DNA of 64,000 nt from DATFVA01 sp963745945 (GCA_963745945.1 CAVUZG010000004.1:1798001-1862000); one strand, 5' to 3'; counted from the first letter of the stretch, positions 35,714 through 43,972 are shown. Notes: generated by a model from the letters alone, not told the origin. Translations and numbers: made by a program.

Positions 35714-37214
35714 CTATTTTTCTACATTTTTCACAAGTTGATCAACCTGCTGTTTTGTATAACCAAGTGAATTAAAATCCATAGCGCCATGGTTTGAATG
35801 ACAGGAGCTGCATAATAATACGGTCTTTTTCACACCATGATTAACAGAAATATATGAGGTACCTGGGACCTCCATTGGCATCCATTCACCACTCCATTTA
35901 AGTCCCATCGATTCGTATGGTTTCATTCCTGCATCAATTGCTTTTTTCACATCTCCTGTCTTATTATATACTTCTCTGTTAGGAGCCAGGAGGAGTGGAA
36001 ACTTCGCCATTTCCGTATCATTTTTTAGAAATGACATACCGGGGGCCTGCCACATTTTAAGCTTTTTATCAAAAAGCATAACCTGAGTAAGTGCTCTTAC
36101 CGGAAAGATTTTTGCTCCGGGTGTATTTATATTTGAAGTAGAAAATGCCATCCAGCTTTGCGCATTCTTTTGATCTTTAGTGTTTGAAACTCTCCACATA
36201 TAGGATGGACGGGATAATTTTATTATATCCGTTGGAACATATAATTTGGGATTACTTGGAATCTTATCATACTTCGAAAGTTCGCTATACCTGCCATTGA
36301 TATTATCCTTAACCGGTTTCCCCCAGTTTTCGGAAACGATGCCGCTTGATTCCGTAATATGGCATGTCTGGCAGGCTATCCTGTTTATATGACTGTTCAA
36401 AGTTTCTGCGTAAATTCCCTTATGGGGAGTGCTGCCATGACAATTTGAGCAGGTAACCTGGGTATCAGGTAAATCGTTAGCAACCATGTCTGACTCATCC
36501 ATCCCTTTTGCAATTTTATGATGTTCAGATGTGTGACATGTTAAGCAGCTGAGTCCTGCCGCTGCATGTACATCATTTTTGGGTGAGTAGGATGTCCCTC
36601 GTTTATAATCATCTGAAAAAGAATGCTCATGACACCTGAGGCATGCATCATTAGCAGGAATTTTTGTTATCGATAGCGCGGCTTTAAGCGACCTATCTTG
36701 TCCCCAATGCACCCCGGTGCTGTCTTTTACCAACGATGCTCTCTTATTCCAGTCATAATTTTCAGCGTGGCATACCAGACAGTCAACTGTATTCTTCTCA
36801 GATTCCGTTATTTGTACACCCGGCATAGGTGGTTTTGACAAAGAACCAATATGACAAATTCCGCAACCAGCAGACTGTACACTAAATTTTCCATTTGTGG
36901 AGGCAGTCCAGTTTGCTAAAGTAGTAGAACCGGCCAGGGCACACTCTCGGTTTACCATTCCCCACACTGAACTGTCTGGCAGCCCCTGAACGTTTCTTAC
37001 CGGGGCAGGCCAGATTCCAGTGAACTGATTGAGTAACTTCATTTAATGCCTCTTCATGGCATATTGCACAAGTCTGAGCTCCCTCGTATCCGTTTTCTTT
37101 TATTACATCATTACCCGGATGTACCCATTTATTAAGCAGACCTGTATTTTGCTGAGCGTATATAAATCCGCCCGATAATAACAAAATTGCTAAAATAAAA
37201 TTATAAATCTTCAT
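35714..37214 (-). pseudogene. Octaheme c-type cytochrome (tetrathionate-reductase OTR-like), one frameshift
   Basis: Two overlapping minus frames encode one protein of about 497 residues. The first (37214 to about 37010) has a signal peptide (ILAILLLSGGFIYAQQ) and the first heme site CAICH. The second (about 37010 to 35714) has seven more: CGICH, CLVCH, CLRCH, CLTCH, CSNCH, CQTCH and, after a long gap, CSSCH. Eight hemes and this spacing recall the octaheme tetrathionate reductase family, whose members reduce tetrathionate, nitrite or hydroxylamine in vitro. Removing one base, for example a G of the GG run at 37010-37011, joins SVHW to PAPVRNVQGLPDSS. The rest is intact, so a sequence error is likely. 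It is periplasmic and would need electron donors encoded elsewhere. Confidence 0.83.
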
Positions 37215-37362
37215 ATCATTTCAACTCTTTTATATTCCTTTCGCGTAAATGATTGTAGCGAAAAATTAATAATTTGTAAAATTGTTTTACTATCCGAATC
37301 GTTATGGCTGTAATGAATAATTTAGGAAGAAAGACAGGGGGCTTCAGAACAGCCATAATTAA
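37215..37362 (-). promoter_or_regulatory. 148-bp cytochrome upstream region with two inverted repeats
   Basis: The spacer between the fmdE-like gene and the cytochrome contains TTTCGC (37239-37244) and GCGAAA (37258-37263), arms separated by 13 nt. It also contains a perfect 10-bp pair, TTATGGCTGT (37302-37311) and ACAGCCATAA (37349-37358), separated by 37 nt. The tetR-type operator is absent here. These may be regulatory sites, an attenuator or a processing hairpin between the two halves of the island. No T-tract follows the large stem on the minus strand, so a simple terminator is unlikely. Confidence 0.35.
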
Positions 37363-37968
37363 TTATTCCTTTGCAGCACAATCAATACAAACGTGTTTCC
37401 CATCTTTTATTCTTCCATAGCCTTCCACAGTCATCTCACTGCATTCTTCACAGACAAAACCGGCAAAACTATCTTTATGCGGTTCTAGGTTGTAGTCAAA
37501 TAATTCAGAAATATTAAGCAGCTTTTCTTCCGGCACATTTATAACATTGTTAATTAACGGTTCAACAACTTCATTAGGAACCTTGCTTGCCGGGATTCCT
37601 TTTTCTCTGTAGTTTTTGAAAAAATCGGATTGCTTGTTTTGAAGCATCGCTTCTGCTTTTGGTGTTACACGAACTGCCTTGCCGGTAGCCCGGTCAACAA
37701 GTGTAACTGCCCATTTACCTTTATGAGTTTTCTTAATGTTGCCTTTGCCAAATGTTGTTCCCATTATTACTTGAAGTCCATCTGCAAAACAAGTAGCACA
37801 GTGGTCTTCACCCAGATCAACGAAAGCGACAATTTGTCCGTCCTTTGCTCTTTCAACACCTAGCTTATTCATAGCCGCCGCACCTACTCTAAGGCCAAGC
37901 GGCATTGCTGGACATTTATGTCCGTGAAATTTTTGTCCGAACTCTAACCATTCAATTGGATTTATCAT
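37363..37968 (-). CDS. FmdE-like protein (copy 1) with C-terminal zinc ribbon
   Basis: The 201-residue cytoplasmic protein has the FmdE core: FHGHKCPAMPLGLRVG (residues 14-29), then EDHCATCFADGLQ and TTFGKGNI. A C-terminal treble-clef or zinc-ribbon (CEECSEMTVEGYGRIKDGKHVCIDC-type pairs) follows. FmdE domains were named from formylmethanofuran dehydrogenase operons, but their activity is not established and they occur widely in anaerobes. It is last in the fmdE-TSUP-porin-fmdE unit, 10 bp after the porin gene, with the cytochrome gene 148 bp further on. It differs from copy 2 at the central motif (EDHCATC versus GHPQGC), which suggests distinct roles. Confidence 0.82.
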   Translation of the reverse strand: MINPIEWLEFGQKFHGHKCPAMPLGLRVGAAAMNKLGVERAKDGQIVAFVDLGEDHCATCFADGLQVIMGTTFGKGNIKKTHKGKWAVTLVDRATGKAVRVTPKAEAMLQNKQSDFFKNYREKGIPASKVPNEVVEPLINNVINVPEEKLLNISELFDYNLEPHKDSFAGFVCEECSEMTVEGYGRIKDGKHVCIDCAAKE

Positions 37969-37978
37969 TTTTGTACTC

Positions 37979-39004
37979 CTAATTTTTATTAAAGAAATAT
38001 TGAATTTGTAATGTTGTTAGTGAATTGGTTTTATTTGGCACAAACTGAAATCTATTATCTAAAGAGAATTTTATATCGTTCCCTTTTACAAGATAAGAAT
38101 AGCCGATTGTGTACCATGGATTATTAGCTGTTGATGAATTTAAATCACTCAATTGCTCAACGGAGAGGGTAACTAAATTTTTTGAAGCGAATAGATAGTC
38201 AGCAAGCACATAATAACCGTACGCTTTTCGATTGCCGAGATGAGCTTCAATGTATTCAGATTGCAATTCAAAATCGCCAACGTTAAATTTTTCTTCAAAA
38301 CCAAAGCGGAAGTCATTCCCGGTAAAAGAAAAATTATTTCTAAATATTTTGCTGAATTGCAAATTGTGAGCACTTCTGTAAGATAGGCTGTAACCCAATT
38401 CTAATTTTGATTCCGAATTATGTAATAGGAAAAGGCTTCCGCGGTTTACGTAAAGAAAATTTCTTTCTTTAGAAACAGCATTAGCACCATTCCCGTTAAA
38501 GAAACCAAGGCTGAAAGAACCTGTTTTGCTATCGCTCCATTTTAATTCAACTCCAATATCCCTGGCCATTGTTTCGGCACCGGGAACAAGCGCATTTACA
38601 ACATTCGCTCTTTCATCAAGCGGTATCACATAGTCGGGCTGTTTTCTTTGCAAACTGAAATTAGGTACGAACTGACCCGCAGTAACTTCAAAATTATTTA
38701 TCATATAATTTACAAGTACATCTTGAAGTAGAAATTGAAATTTAACCTGCTGGTGGAAATTCGCTTGTATTTTATAGCTCCAGATTCCATAATTATCAGG
38801 CAGGATCCCATTTACCCAGAACTTTGCTCTTCTTACAGAAAAATTGGATTGATCAAGGTAGTTATCCGAAAAACGGTATTGGAGATATCCATTCCAATCA
38901 ATTTTTTGTTGGGCTATTACGCTGAAATTAATACAGACTAATAATGTAACAGCGAAGGCGATCGTAATTCTGATATTCACCATTTTGTATTTTATTCCAA
39001 ACAT
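37979..39004 (-). CDS. Phosphate-selective-type (OprO/OprP-like) outer membrane porin
   Basis: The 341-residue protein has a signal peptide (TIAFAVTLLVCINFSVIAQ). Porin signatures follow: WNGYLQYRFSDNYLDQSNFSVRRAKFWVNG, FEVTAGQFVPNFSLQRKQPD and GAETMARDIGVELKW. Strand-like repeats run to a C-terminal Phe-containing strand (TTLQIQYFFNKN). OprO/P family channels favour anions. Its start overlaps the stop of the TSUP gene, and the fmdE copy 1 gene follows 10 bp later. An anion pore together with an anion transporter suggests uptake or release of a small oxyanion; the ion is unknown. Confidence 0.78.
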   Translation of the reverse strand: MFGIKYKMVNIRITIAFAVTLLVCINFSVIAQQKIDWNGYLQYRFSDNYLDQSNFSVRRAKFWVNGILPDNYGIWSYKIQANFHQQVKFQFLLQDVLVNYMINNFEVTAGQFVPNFSLQRKQPDYVIPLDERANVVNALVPGAETMARDIGVELKWSDSKTGSFSLGFFNGNGANAVSKERNFLYVNRGSLFLLHNSESKLELGYSLSYRSAHNLQFSKIFRNNFSFTGNDFRFGFEEKFNVGDFELQSEYIEAHLGNRKAYGYYVLADYLFASKNLVTLSVEQLSDLNSSTANNPWYTIGYSYLVKGNDIKFSLDNRFQFVPNKTNSLTTLQIQYFFNKN

Positions 39005-39753
39005 CAGATCACCCCGATAATTATTTTGATAGCTATTGCAAATAGAACTACGGCAAAAATTTGTTTCACCCTGCTTGTCTTTGCTTTAGCAACCAGGAAA
39101 TTACTCCCGAGTAAAGCACCGATAATTACGACAGCTGACAATATTATTGTAAGTGTTACCTCGAAATGACCCTGCGCCACGTGACCAAGAAATCCCGAGA
39201 AAGAGGAAAATGTCACAGCAAAAGCGGAGGTGGCAGCGGCCTTTTTAGTTTCATAACCCATCCACATTAGTAGTGGCGCCATAATAAATCCGCCTCCTAC
39301 ACCGAGAAGGCCAGCCATAAAACCTGCGAAGCCACCAATTATAGCACCGATAACAGCACGTTTCTTGAATGACATAATGTCTTTTGGTTCGGGTCTATTA
39401 GACATAAACAGCATTCTTCCAGCAGCTACTAAAACAGCAGCAGAGAAAAGTATTAATAGAAAATTCACAGGCAATTTATCAGAGACAATTGCTCCGATCG
39501 GAGCAAATAAGAAAGCGGAAATGGTCATCGCCAATCCGCCTTTAACATCTACTAATTTATTTTTGAAATAGGCGATTAATGCTATTAGCGTTGTCAATCC
39601 GTTTAATAAAAGTGCCAACGGAATAGCAACTTCTTTAACAGGGAATCCAGCCCACTTAAGAACTGGTACATAAATCAACGCCCCTCCCAAGCCGAGCATT
39701 GAGAATAGAAAAGATGAAGCGAGTATTACTAATGAAATAATTAAGTAAAACAT
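39004..39753 (-). CDS. TSUP (TauE/SafE) family anion transporter
   Basis: The 249-residue polytopic protein has two homologous halves. The first has SMLGLGGALIYVPVLKW and the second GLLGVGGGFIMAPLLMWMGYETKKAAATS, the repeated TSUP motif. About seven or eight helices are visible. Family members move sulfite, sulfoacetate, thiosulfate and related organosulfur anions. It follows fmdE copy 2 by 1 bp and overlaps the porin start, so all are co-translated. Its presence is the main reason to suspect sulfur oxyanions as the island's substrate. Confidence 0.87.
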   Translation of the reverse strand: MFYLIISLVILASSFLFSMLGLGGALIYVPVLKWAGFPVKEVAIPLALLLNGLTTLIALIAYFKNKLVDVKGGLAMTISAFLFAPIGAIVSDKLPVNFLLILFSAAVLVAAGRMLFMSNRPEPKDIMSFKKRAVIGAIIGGFAGFMAGLLGVGGGFIMAPLLMWMGYETKKAAATSAFAVTFSSFSGFLGHVAQGHFEVTLTIILSAVVIIGALLGSNFLVAKAKTSRVKQIFAVVLFAIAIKIIIGVI

Positions 39754-39754
39754 A

Positions 39755-40390
39755 TCAACCTTTTGTTATATAGGGTAAATGAATTACGGCTTCCTCATGA
39801 GTTCTTTCTGAACAGGGAATGCAGACTTTCTTCCCATCCTTTACACGCAGGTATCTTTCAAAAACATATTCTCCGCACACTTCACATTTAGCTTTATTGA
39901 AAGACCCTTTAACCGGCGTGTATTTGAAATTCTCCAAAACAGTTACGTTGAAGAGTTCATCGTTGGTTGCATTAAGCACTATATCTATAATATCTTTTCT
40001 AACATCCTCTGGAATTTCGGAAGGTTCAATTCGTTGTTTGCGGAACTTGAAAAATTCGTGCGGTGCCAAATTATCCTGGAATTCATTTTTTAGAAATATT
40101 CTTACAGCATCCTTTATCCCAGGATACCAAAAGATTGCGGCAACTTTCCCGTAGTTCAATCTTCCTATCATTCCTTTTCCGAAAGTTGCGCCGGTTGCAG
40201 ACATAATTCCATCCTGCATACAACCTTGCGGATGACCAACGCCCATTTCAGAAAATACGTGCATCTGATGATCCAAACTTTTTTTGACGCCTAATTTTTC
40301 CATTGCCAAGATTCCCATTCTGTAACCTATGGGCATAAATGGACATCTATGCCCGTGAAATTCAAAAGTCCATTCTGGTAAACTAAACAT
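39755..40390 (-). CDS. FmdE-like protein (copy 2), first gene of the island operon
   Basis: The 211-residue cytoplasmic protein has FHGHRCPFMPIGYRMG (about residues 10-25), GHPQGCMQDGIMSATGATFGKG and a C-terminal zinc-ribbon (CEVCGEYVFERYLRVKDGKKVCIPC-type CxxC pairs). It is a paralogue of the protein encoded at 37363-37968. The ATG at 40390 is preceded by an AGGAG ribosome-binding site, and a predicted promoter with operator lies at 40411-40458. FmdE function is not established; metal binding and a link to one-carbon or redox enzymes are expected. Transcription is probably repressed by the adjacent TetR protein. Confidence 0.83.
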   Translation of the reverse strand: MFSLPEWTFEFHGHRCPFMPIGYRMGILAMEKLGVKKSLDHQMHVFSEMGVGHPQGCMQDGIMSATGATFGKGMIGRLNYGKVAAIFWYPGIKDAVRIFLKNEFQDNLAPHEFFKFRKQRIEPSEIPEDVRKDIIDIVLNATNDELFNVTVLENFKYTPVKGSFNKAKCEVCGEYVFERYLRVKDGKKVCIPCSERTHEEAVIHLPYITKG

Positions 40391-40410
40391 TGTATTTATC
40401 TCCTCTTATT

Positions 40411-40440
40411 AAGTAATCATTTACTTACTATATTAAGTAA
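40411..40440 (-). promoter_or_regulatory. TetR operator in front of the fmdE-TSUP-porin-fmdE operon
   Basis: The site contains the perfect inverted repeat TTACTTA-CTATAT-TAAGTAA (40421-40440) and a flanking AAGTAATCATTTACTT palindrome (40411-40426). It matches the tetR-upstream site at 41059-41088 in 24 of 30 positions, with the same 7-6-7 arm geometry. It overlaps the predicted -10 box and lies about 20-50 bp upstream of the fmdE start, as expected for repression. Confidence 0.75.
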
Positions 40441-40458
40441 ATTTTTTTATTTCTTCAA
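40430..40458 (-). promoter_or_regulatory. Predicted sigma-70 promoter of the fmdE-TSUP-porin-fmdE operon
   Basis: On the minus strand TTGAAG (40458-40453) and TAATAT (40435-40430) are separated by 17 nt. The -35 box lies inside the last codons of tetR and the -10 box lies inside the operator. The transcript would start near 40423, leaving a short leader with an AGGAG site. Confidence 0.6.
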
Positions 40459-41052
40459 TGTCTTCAAAATTAAAGCATACATTCTTTTGCAAAAATTATC
40501 CACATTCAGCTCACTTTTATTCAGTACCAATTCAATATTAAATGTGATAGGGATACCCATATAAATTATTGCAACATCACCCGGATTAACTTTTTTGTCC
40601 CATACACCTTCAGCAATACCATCTTTTACCATTTTTATTATGAATTGCTTCTGCTCGGATAATATCTGATTTAACTTATCTTTAAGCTCTTTGTCTCCTA
40701 AATGTGTCGCTTCGGAGAACAGAAGTATAGTAATCCCCCTGTTTTGTTTAAGATACTTAACATTACGACACAGATAATTATATAATTTTTCCTCGGACTT
40801 TACCGGACTTATAACTATGCTGCGTAAAGACCCTATTAAATCGGTTTCTACATCGGCCATTATTCCTTTTATAATATCACGTTTTGTATTGAAGTGACGG
40901 AAAATCGCCCCTTCGGTAAATCCTATTCTTTTTGCAAGGTTCCTGGTAGATATATTATGCAACCCATCTTCAGCGATAATTTCCAAAACCGCCTTCTTAA
41001 TCTGCTCTTGCCTTATATCAGTTGTTTCTCTTGACATTTTTAATAATTTCAA
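40447..41052 (-). CDS. TetR/AcrR family transcriptional regulator of the island
   Basis: The 201-residue protein has the TetR_N helix-turn-helix (AVLEIIAEDGLHNISTRNLAKRIGFTEGAIFRHFNTKRDII, residues about 21-60), with ligand-binding helices after it. A TAA stop at 40449-40447 is followed 7 bp later by the operator of the next operon. Its own promoter (41078-41105) carries the same operator, so it very likely represses itself and the fmdE operon. The inducer may be the island's substrate or a membrane-active anion. TetR proteins of this size with a lone adjacent operon are typical local repressors. Confidence 0.88.
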   Translation of the reverse strand: MKLLKMSRETTDIRQEQIKKAVLEIIAEDGLHNISTRNLAKRIGFTEGAIFRHFNTKRDIIKGIMADVETDLIGSLRSIVISPVKSEEKLYNYLCRNVKYLKQNRGITILLFSEATHLGDKELKDKLNQILSEQKQFIIKMVKDGIAEGVWDKKVNPGDVAIIYMGIPITFNIELVLNKSELNVDNFCKRMYALILKTLKK

Positions 41053-41058
41053 ATAATG

Positions 41059-41088
41059 ATGTAATCACTTACTTACAAATATAAGTAA
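41059..41088 (-). promoter_or_regulatory. TetR auto-operator upstream of tetR
   Basis: The site has TTACTTA-CAAATA-TAAGTAA (41069-41088), identical in arms and spacer length to the fmdE operator, and shares the flanking GTAATCA sequence. It begins 7 bp before the tetR start codon (core from 17 bp) and overlaps its -10 box. Together the two sites indicate a two-promoter local regulon. Confidence 0.75.
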
Positions 41089-41105
41089 TTAATTTTATTT
41101 GTCAA
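41078..41105 (-). promoter_or_regulatory. Predicted sigma-70 promoter of tetR
   Basis: A consensus TTGACA (41105-41100) and a TATATT -10 (41083-41078) are spaced by 16 nt on the minus strand. The -10 box lies inside the inverted repeat of the operator. The match is one of the strongest promoter hits in the window. Confidence 0.65.
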
Positions 41106-41506
41106 GTATTTCATTTTCCCCGATGCTATTAAGTTGTAAATATCACAAAAATTTATAATAAGATGTGCCGGCTTGTTAAAATCCGGTGCATTTCATTACT
41201 TGAAGTTTCTAAAAGATCATACAGCTATACAAAATACAATATTCATCAGGGTATAGGAACATTCGTCTGCCATAAATGCAAAAATCTTCTTTTATTAAAG
41301 CTCAAAATGTGTTTGCCTTCTCTGATGGTTAATAAACTCTTAATTGTGCTTTAATTCCGTTCTAACCGGGTATTAATTTCCTGCTTCATCAGCAAATACT
41401 TCTTTATTTATTTTCTTGACATACGCTATGGATAGGTGTTACTCGGAAAGATCTCGGATTTGCAATAAAAAATCTAAAATAGTTTTATAATACTCATTGA
41501 ATGAAC

Positions 41507-43966
41507 CTATAATGATCTGAGAATTGTTTCAAGCTGTTCTTCACTATCAACTAAAACTGTACGCGCTTTACTTCCGTCGTTAGGACCAACAATTCCGGCT
41601 TCCTCAAGCTGATCAACTATTCTTGCTGCACGCGAATAACCGAGTTTCAATCTTCTTTGTAAAAGCGAAACCGATCCCTGCTGATGTCTTACAATTACTT
41701 TTGCAGCATCTTCAAACATAGGATCAAGATCAGTTAGAAATCCGCTGCTTTCTTTTTTCTTCTCATAAATGGATGGCAAAAAATACGGCTTGGAGTAAGC
41801 AGGCTGGGAATAAATGTAATTAGTAATTTTTTCAACCTCATCAGTTGAAATAAATGCATTCTGAATACGAATAGGCTTCGGCTGTCCCGTCGGAAGAAAA
41901 AGCATATCTCCTTTTCCAAGAAGTTGTTCCGCACCATTCATATCAAGTATTGTACGTGAATCAATTTTTGTTGCAACCTGGTATGCAATCCTTGCCGAGA
42001 AGTTAGCTTTTATTACACCCGTAATAACATTAACGGATGGTCTTTGGGTTGCAAGCACAAGGTGAATTCCAACTGCACGGGCAAGCTGCGCCAACCTGGC
42101 AATTGGTTCTTCAACTTCTTTTCCCGCAGTTATCATAAGGTCGGCGAGCTCATCAATTATTACAATTAAATAAGGAAGATAGTGGTGTTTTATCAGATCA
42201 GTGTCGGCTGGTCTTTTCTTCGGATCAGAAACCTTCTTGTTGTAATCAACAATATTTCTTACGCCTGCTTTAGCTAAACGATCATACCTTTTTTCCATTT
42301 CATACTCAACACTCTTAAGAAGAAGGACAGCGTTTTGCGGATTTGTAATTATTTCTTCTTCAAGATCGGGCGAAACAGCAAGGTAATGCCGGCGTAATTT
42401 ATTATAAAAAGACAGCTCAATTTTTTTCGGGTCGATCATAATCAGTTTAACTTCTGCAGGTTCTTTTGTATAAAGCAGGCTGCTGATTATCATATTTATA
42501 CCTACACTTTTACCCGATCCGGTTGAACCGGCAATAAGAAGGTGCGGCATTTTGGAAAGATCGGTTACATACACTTCACCATTTATGGTTTTACCCAGAG
42601 CCATAGGCAGTTCCATTTTTGAATCAAGTACTTTGGATAAAACAGAACGTGCATTTACAAGTGAAGCTTCCGCATTAGGTATTTCAACTCCTATTGCGCT
42701 TTTACCCGGAATCGGAGCAATGATTCTTATTCCCCTTGCGGCAAGGGCTAAAGCAATATCGTTCTCAAGTGAAACTATCTTACTTATTTTTACTCCGGGG
42801 GCCGGGACGATTTCATATAAGGTAACTACCGGACCGGGAGTAACTGAAATATCCTGAATATCTATATCAAACAGTTTTAGTTTTTCTTTTAATAGTTCTG
42901 CATTACGGGTAAGTTCTTCTTCTGCTACTTTAAAATCTTCTGTCGGTGCAGGATCCAGCAATTCTAATGAAGCTTTTTTAAAATTAATTTTTTCATTCCA
43001 GGGATCAGGAAGTTCAGCAGCTTTTTCACGATCACTATCCCGATCCGGCATCTCCCCTGTTTTTTCCAGATCAACTTTCTTTGTTTCGCTTTTTTGAATT
43101 ATGTCTTCATTGTTTTCTTTTTTCTCGTGTTTATTCACTTCCAGTTCAGCATTATTTCTGATAATTCTTATCCTGGTTTGCTCCTGTTCTTCGCGTGACA
43201 TTAACTCTTCAGGACTTACACCTTCCTCAACTCCTTTTTTTCTTTTCTTCTTTTTTTCCTCCCGGAGTTCTTTAATCTTCTGCAGATTTTCCTCTTCGGC
43301 TTCGGGTTTGTTTATTTTAATTTTTGCGGATTGACTTGTTCTGTTCAAAATAAGGTTTTTAAATAATGCTGCGACCTTTTCCAGATCAACATTGAATGCA
43401 AGAATAATCAGAACCATGAAACCGGCAAACAAAAATATAATACTTCCCACACCACCGAGAAACCTTCCTATACCTTCACCAAGAAAATCTCCAATTGCGC
43501 CGGATACCTCATAAGTATTTGAGAAAAGATCAAACCTTGCGCGTAGTGTGCCGAAGAAAGCTGATAGAATAAGTCCTGCAATAATGAGGAAGTTAAAAGA
43601 ATTGATCATCAGGCGGAAGGAAATTCTTTTAAAGAATGAAAAACCCCAGACAAAAATTATGACGGGGAAAATAGCTGAAAATATTCCAATTGTGTTGTTG
43701 ATAAAGAAATCTGAGATATAAGCTCCAAAGATTCCAACCAGGTTGTTTGTACCTCCGAAGTCATTATCGGAACTGAAAATTTTGAGGAGATCGGAAAACT
43801 TATAATTTAATACTGCCTGGTCATAACGGGAGTATGAGAGAAGACTTAATAATAAAAACACAGAAAACACAATTAAAAAAAGACCAAGTAACTTCTTTTT
43901 ATTTTCAACCGAAATAGATTGGTTCCCGGCAGTTTTCACCGTTCCGTTTTTTGTTTTCTTTTTCAT
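41507..43966 (-). CDS. ftsK: DNA translocase FtsK/SpoIIIE
   Basis: The 819-residue protein has four N-terminal membrane helices (about residues 28-190), a charged Lys/Glu-rich linker (200-330), a RecA-like motor with Walker A GSTGSGKSV and Walker B IVIIDELADLM, and a C-terminal gamma winged helix (LQRRLKLGYSRAARIVDQLEEAGIVGPNDGSKARTVLV). It pumps DNA at the division septum and activates Xer recombination; XerD is encoded at 6.8 kb. It is the last gene of the rimP-to-ftsK run, 6 bp after comB. The linker is shorter than in E. coli FtsK, as in most phyla. Confidence 0.95.
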   Translation of the reverse strand: MKKKTKNGTVKTAGNQSISVENKKKLLGLFLIVFSVFLLLSLLSYSRYDQAVLNYKFSDLLKIFSSDNDFGGTNNLVGIFGAYISDFFINNTIGIFSAIFPVIIFVWGFSFFKRISFRLMINSFNFLIIAGLILSAFFGTLRARFDLFSNTYEVSGAIGDFLGEGIGRFLGGVGSIIFLFAGFMVLIILAFNVDLEKVAALFKNLILNRTSQSAKIKINKPEAEEENLQKIKELREEKKKKRKKGVEEGVSPEELMSREEQEQTRIRIIRNNAELEVNKHEKKENNEDIIQKSETKKVDLEKTGEMPDRDSDREKAAELPDPWNEKINFKKASLELLDPAPTEDFKVAEEELTRNAELLKEKLKLFDIDIQDISVTPGPVVTLYEIVPAPGVKISKIVSLENDIALALAARGIRIIAPIPGKSAIGVEIPNAEASLVNARSVLSKVLDSKMELPMALGKTINGEVYVTDLSKMPHLLIAGSTGSGKSVGINMIISSLLYTKEPAEVKLIMIDPKKIELSFYNKLRRHYLAVSPDLEEEIITNPQNAVLLLKSVEYEMEKRYDRLAKAGVRNIVDYNKKVSDPKKRPADTDLIKHHYLPYLIVIIDELADLMITAGKEVEEPIARLAQLARAVGIHLVLATQRPSVNVITGVIKANFSARIAYQVATKIDSRTILDMNGAEQLLGKGDMLFLPTGQPKPIRIQNAFISTDEVEKITNYIYSQPAYSKPYFLPSIYEKKKESSGFLTDLDPMFEDAAKVIVRHQQGSVSLLQRRLKLGYSRAARIVDQLEEAGIVGPNDGSKARTVLVDSEEQLETILRSL

Positions 43967-43972
43967 TTGAAA

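Larger units (their letters stand above)
41053..41506. other. 454-bp gap at right edge of the island; tetR promoter only
   Basis: This spacer lies between tetR and the ftsK 3' end. Its left 60 bp hold the tetR promoter and operator. Further on, an 8-bp hairpin (41164-41171 with 41183-41190, two G-T pairs) would be stable only in a plus-strand RNA. It has no gene before it, so I do not call it a terminator. A 63-codon plus-strand frame (41163-41354) is AT-rich, has no ribosome-binding site and matches nothing known. No tRNA, IS end or direct repeat shared with the left gap was recognised. Confidence 0.4.

Noticed and set aside
41164..41190. GC-containing 8-bp hairpin as an ftsK terminator
   Set aside because: In the minus-strand RNA two central pairs become mismatches and it lies about 320 bp past ftsK. 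Only the plus-strand RNA would fold well, and no gene reads into it.
41163..41354. A 63-codon plus-strand frame in the tetR-ftsK gap
   Set aside because: No ribosome-binding site, no recognised motif, AT-driven composition; likely chance.
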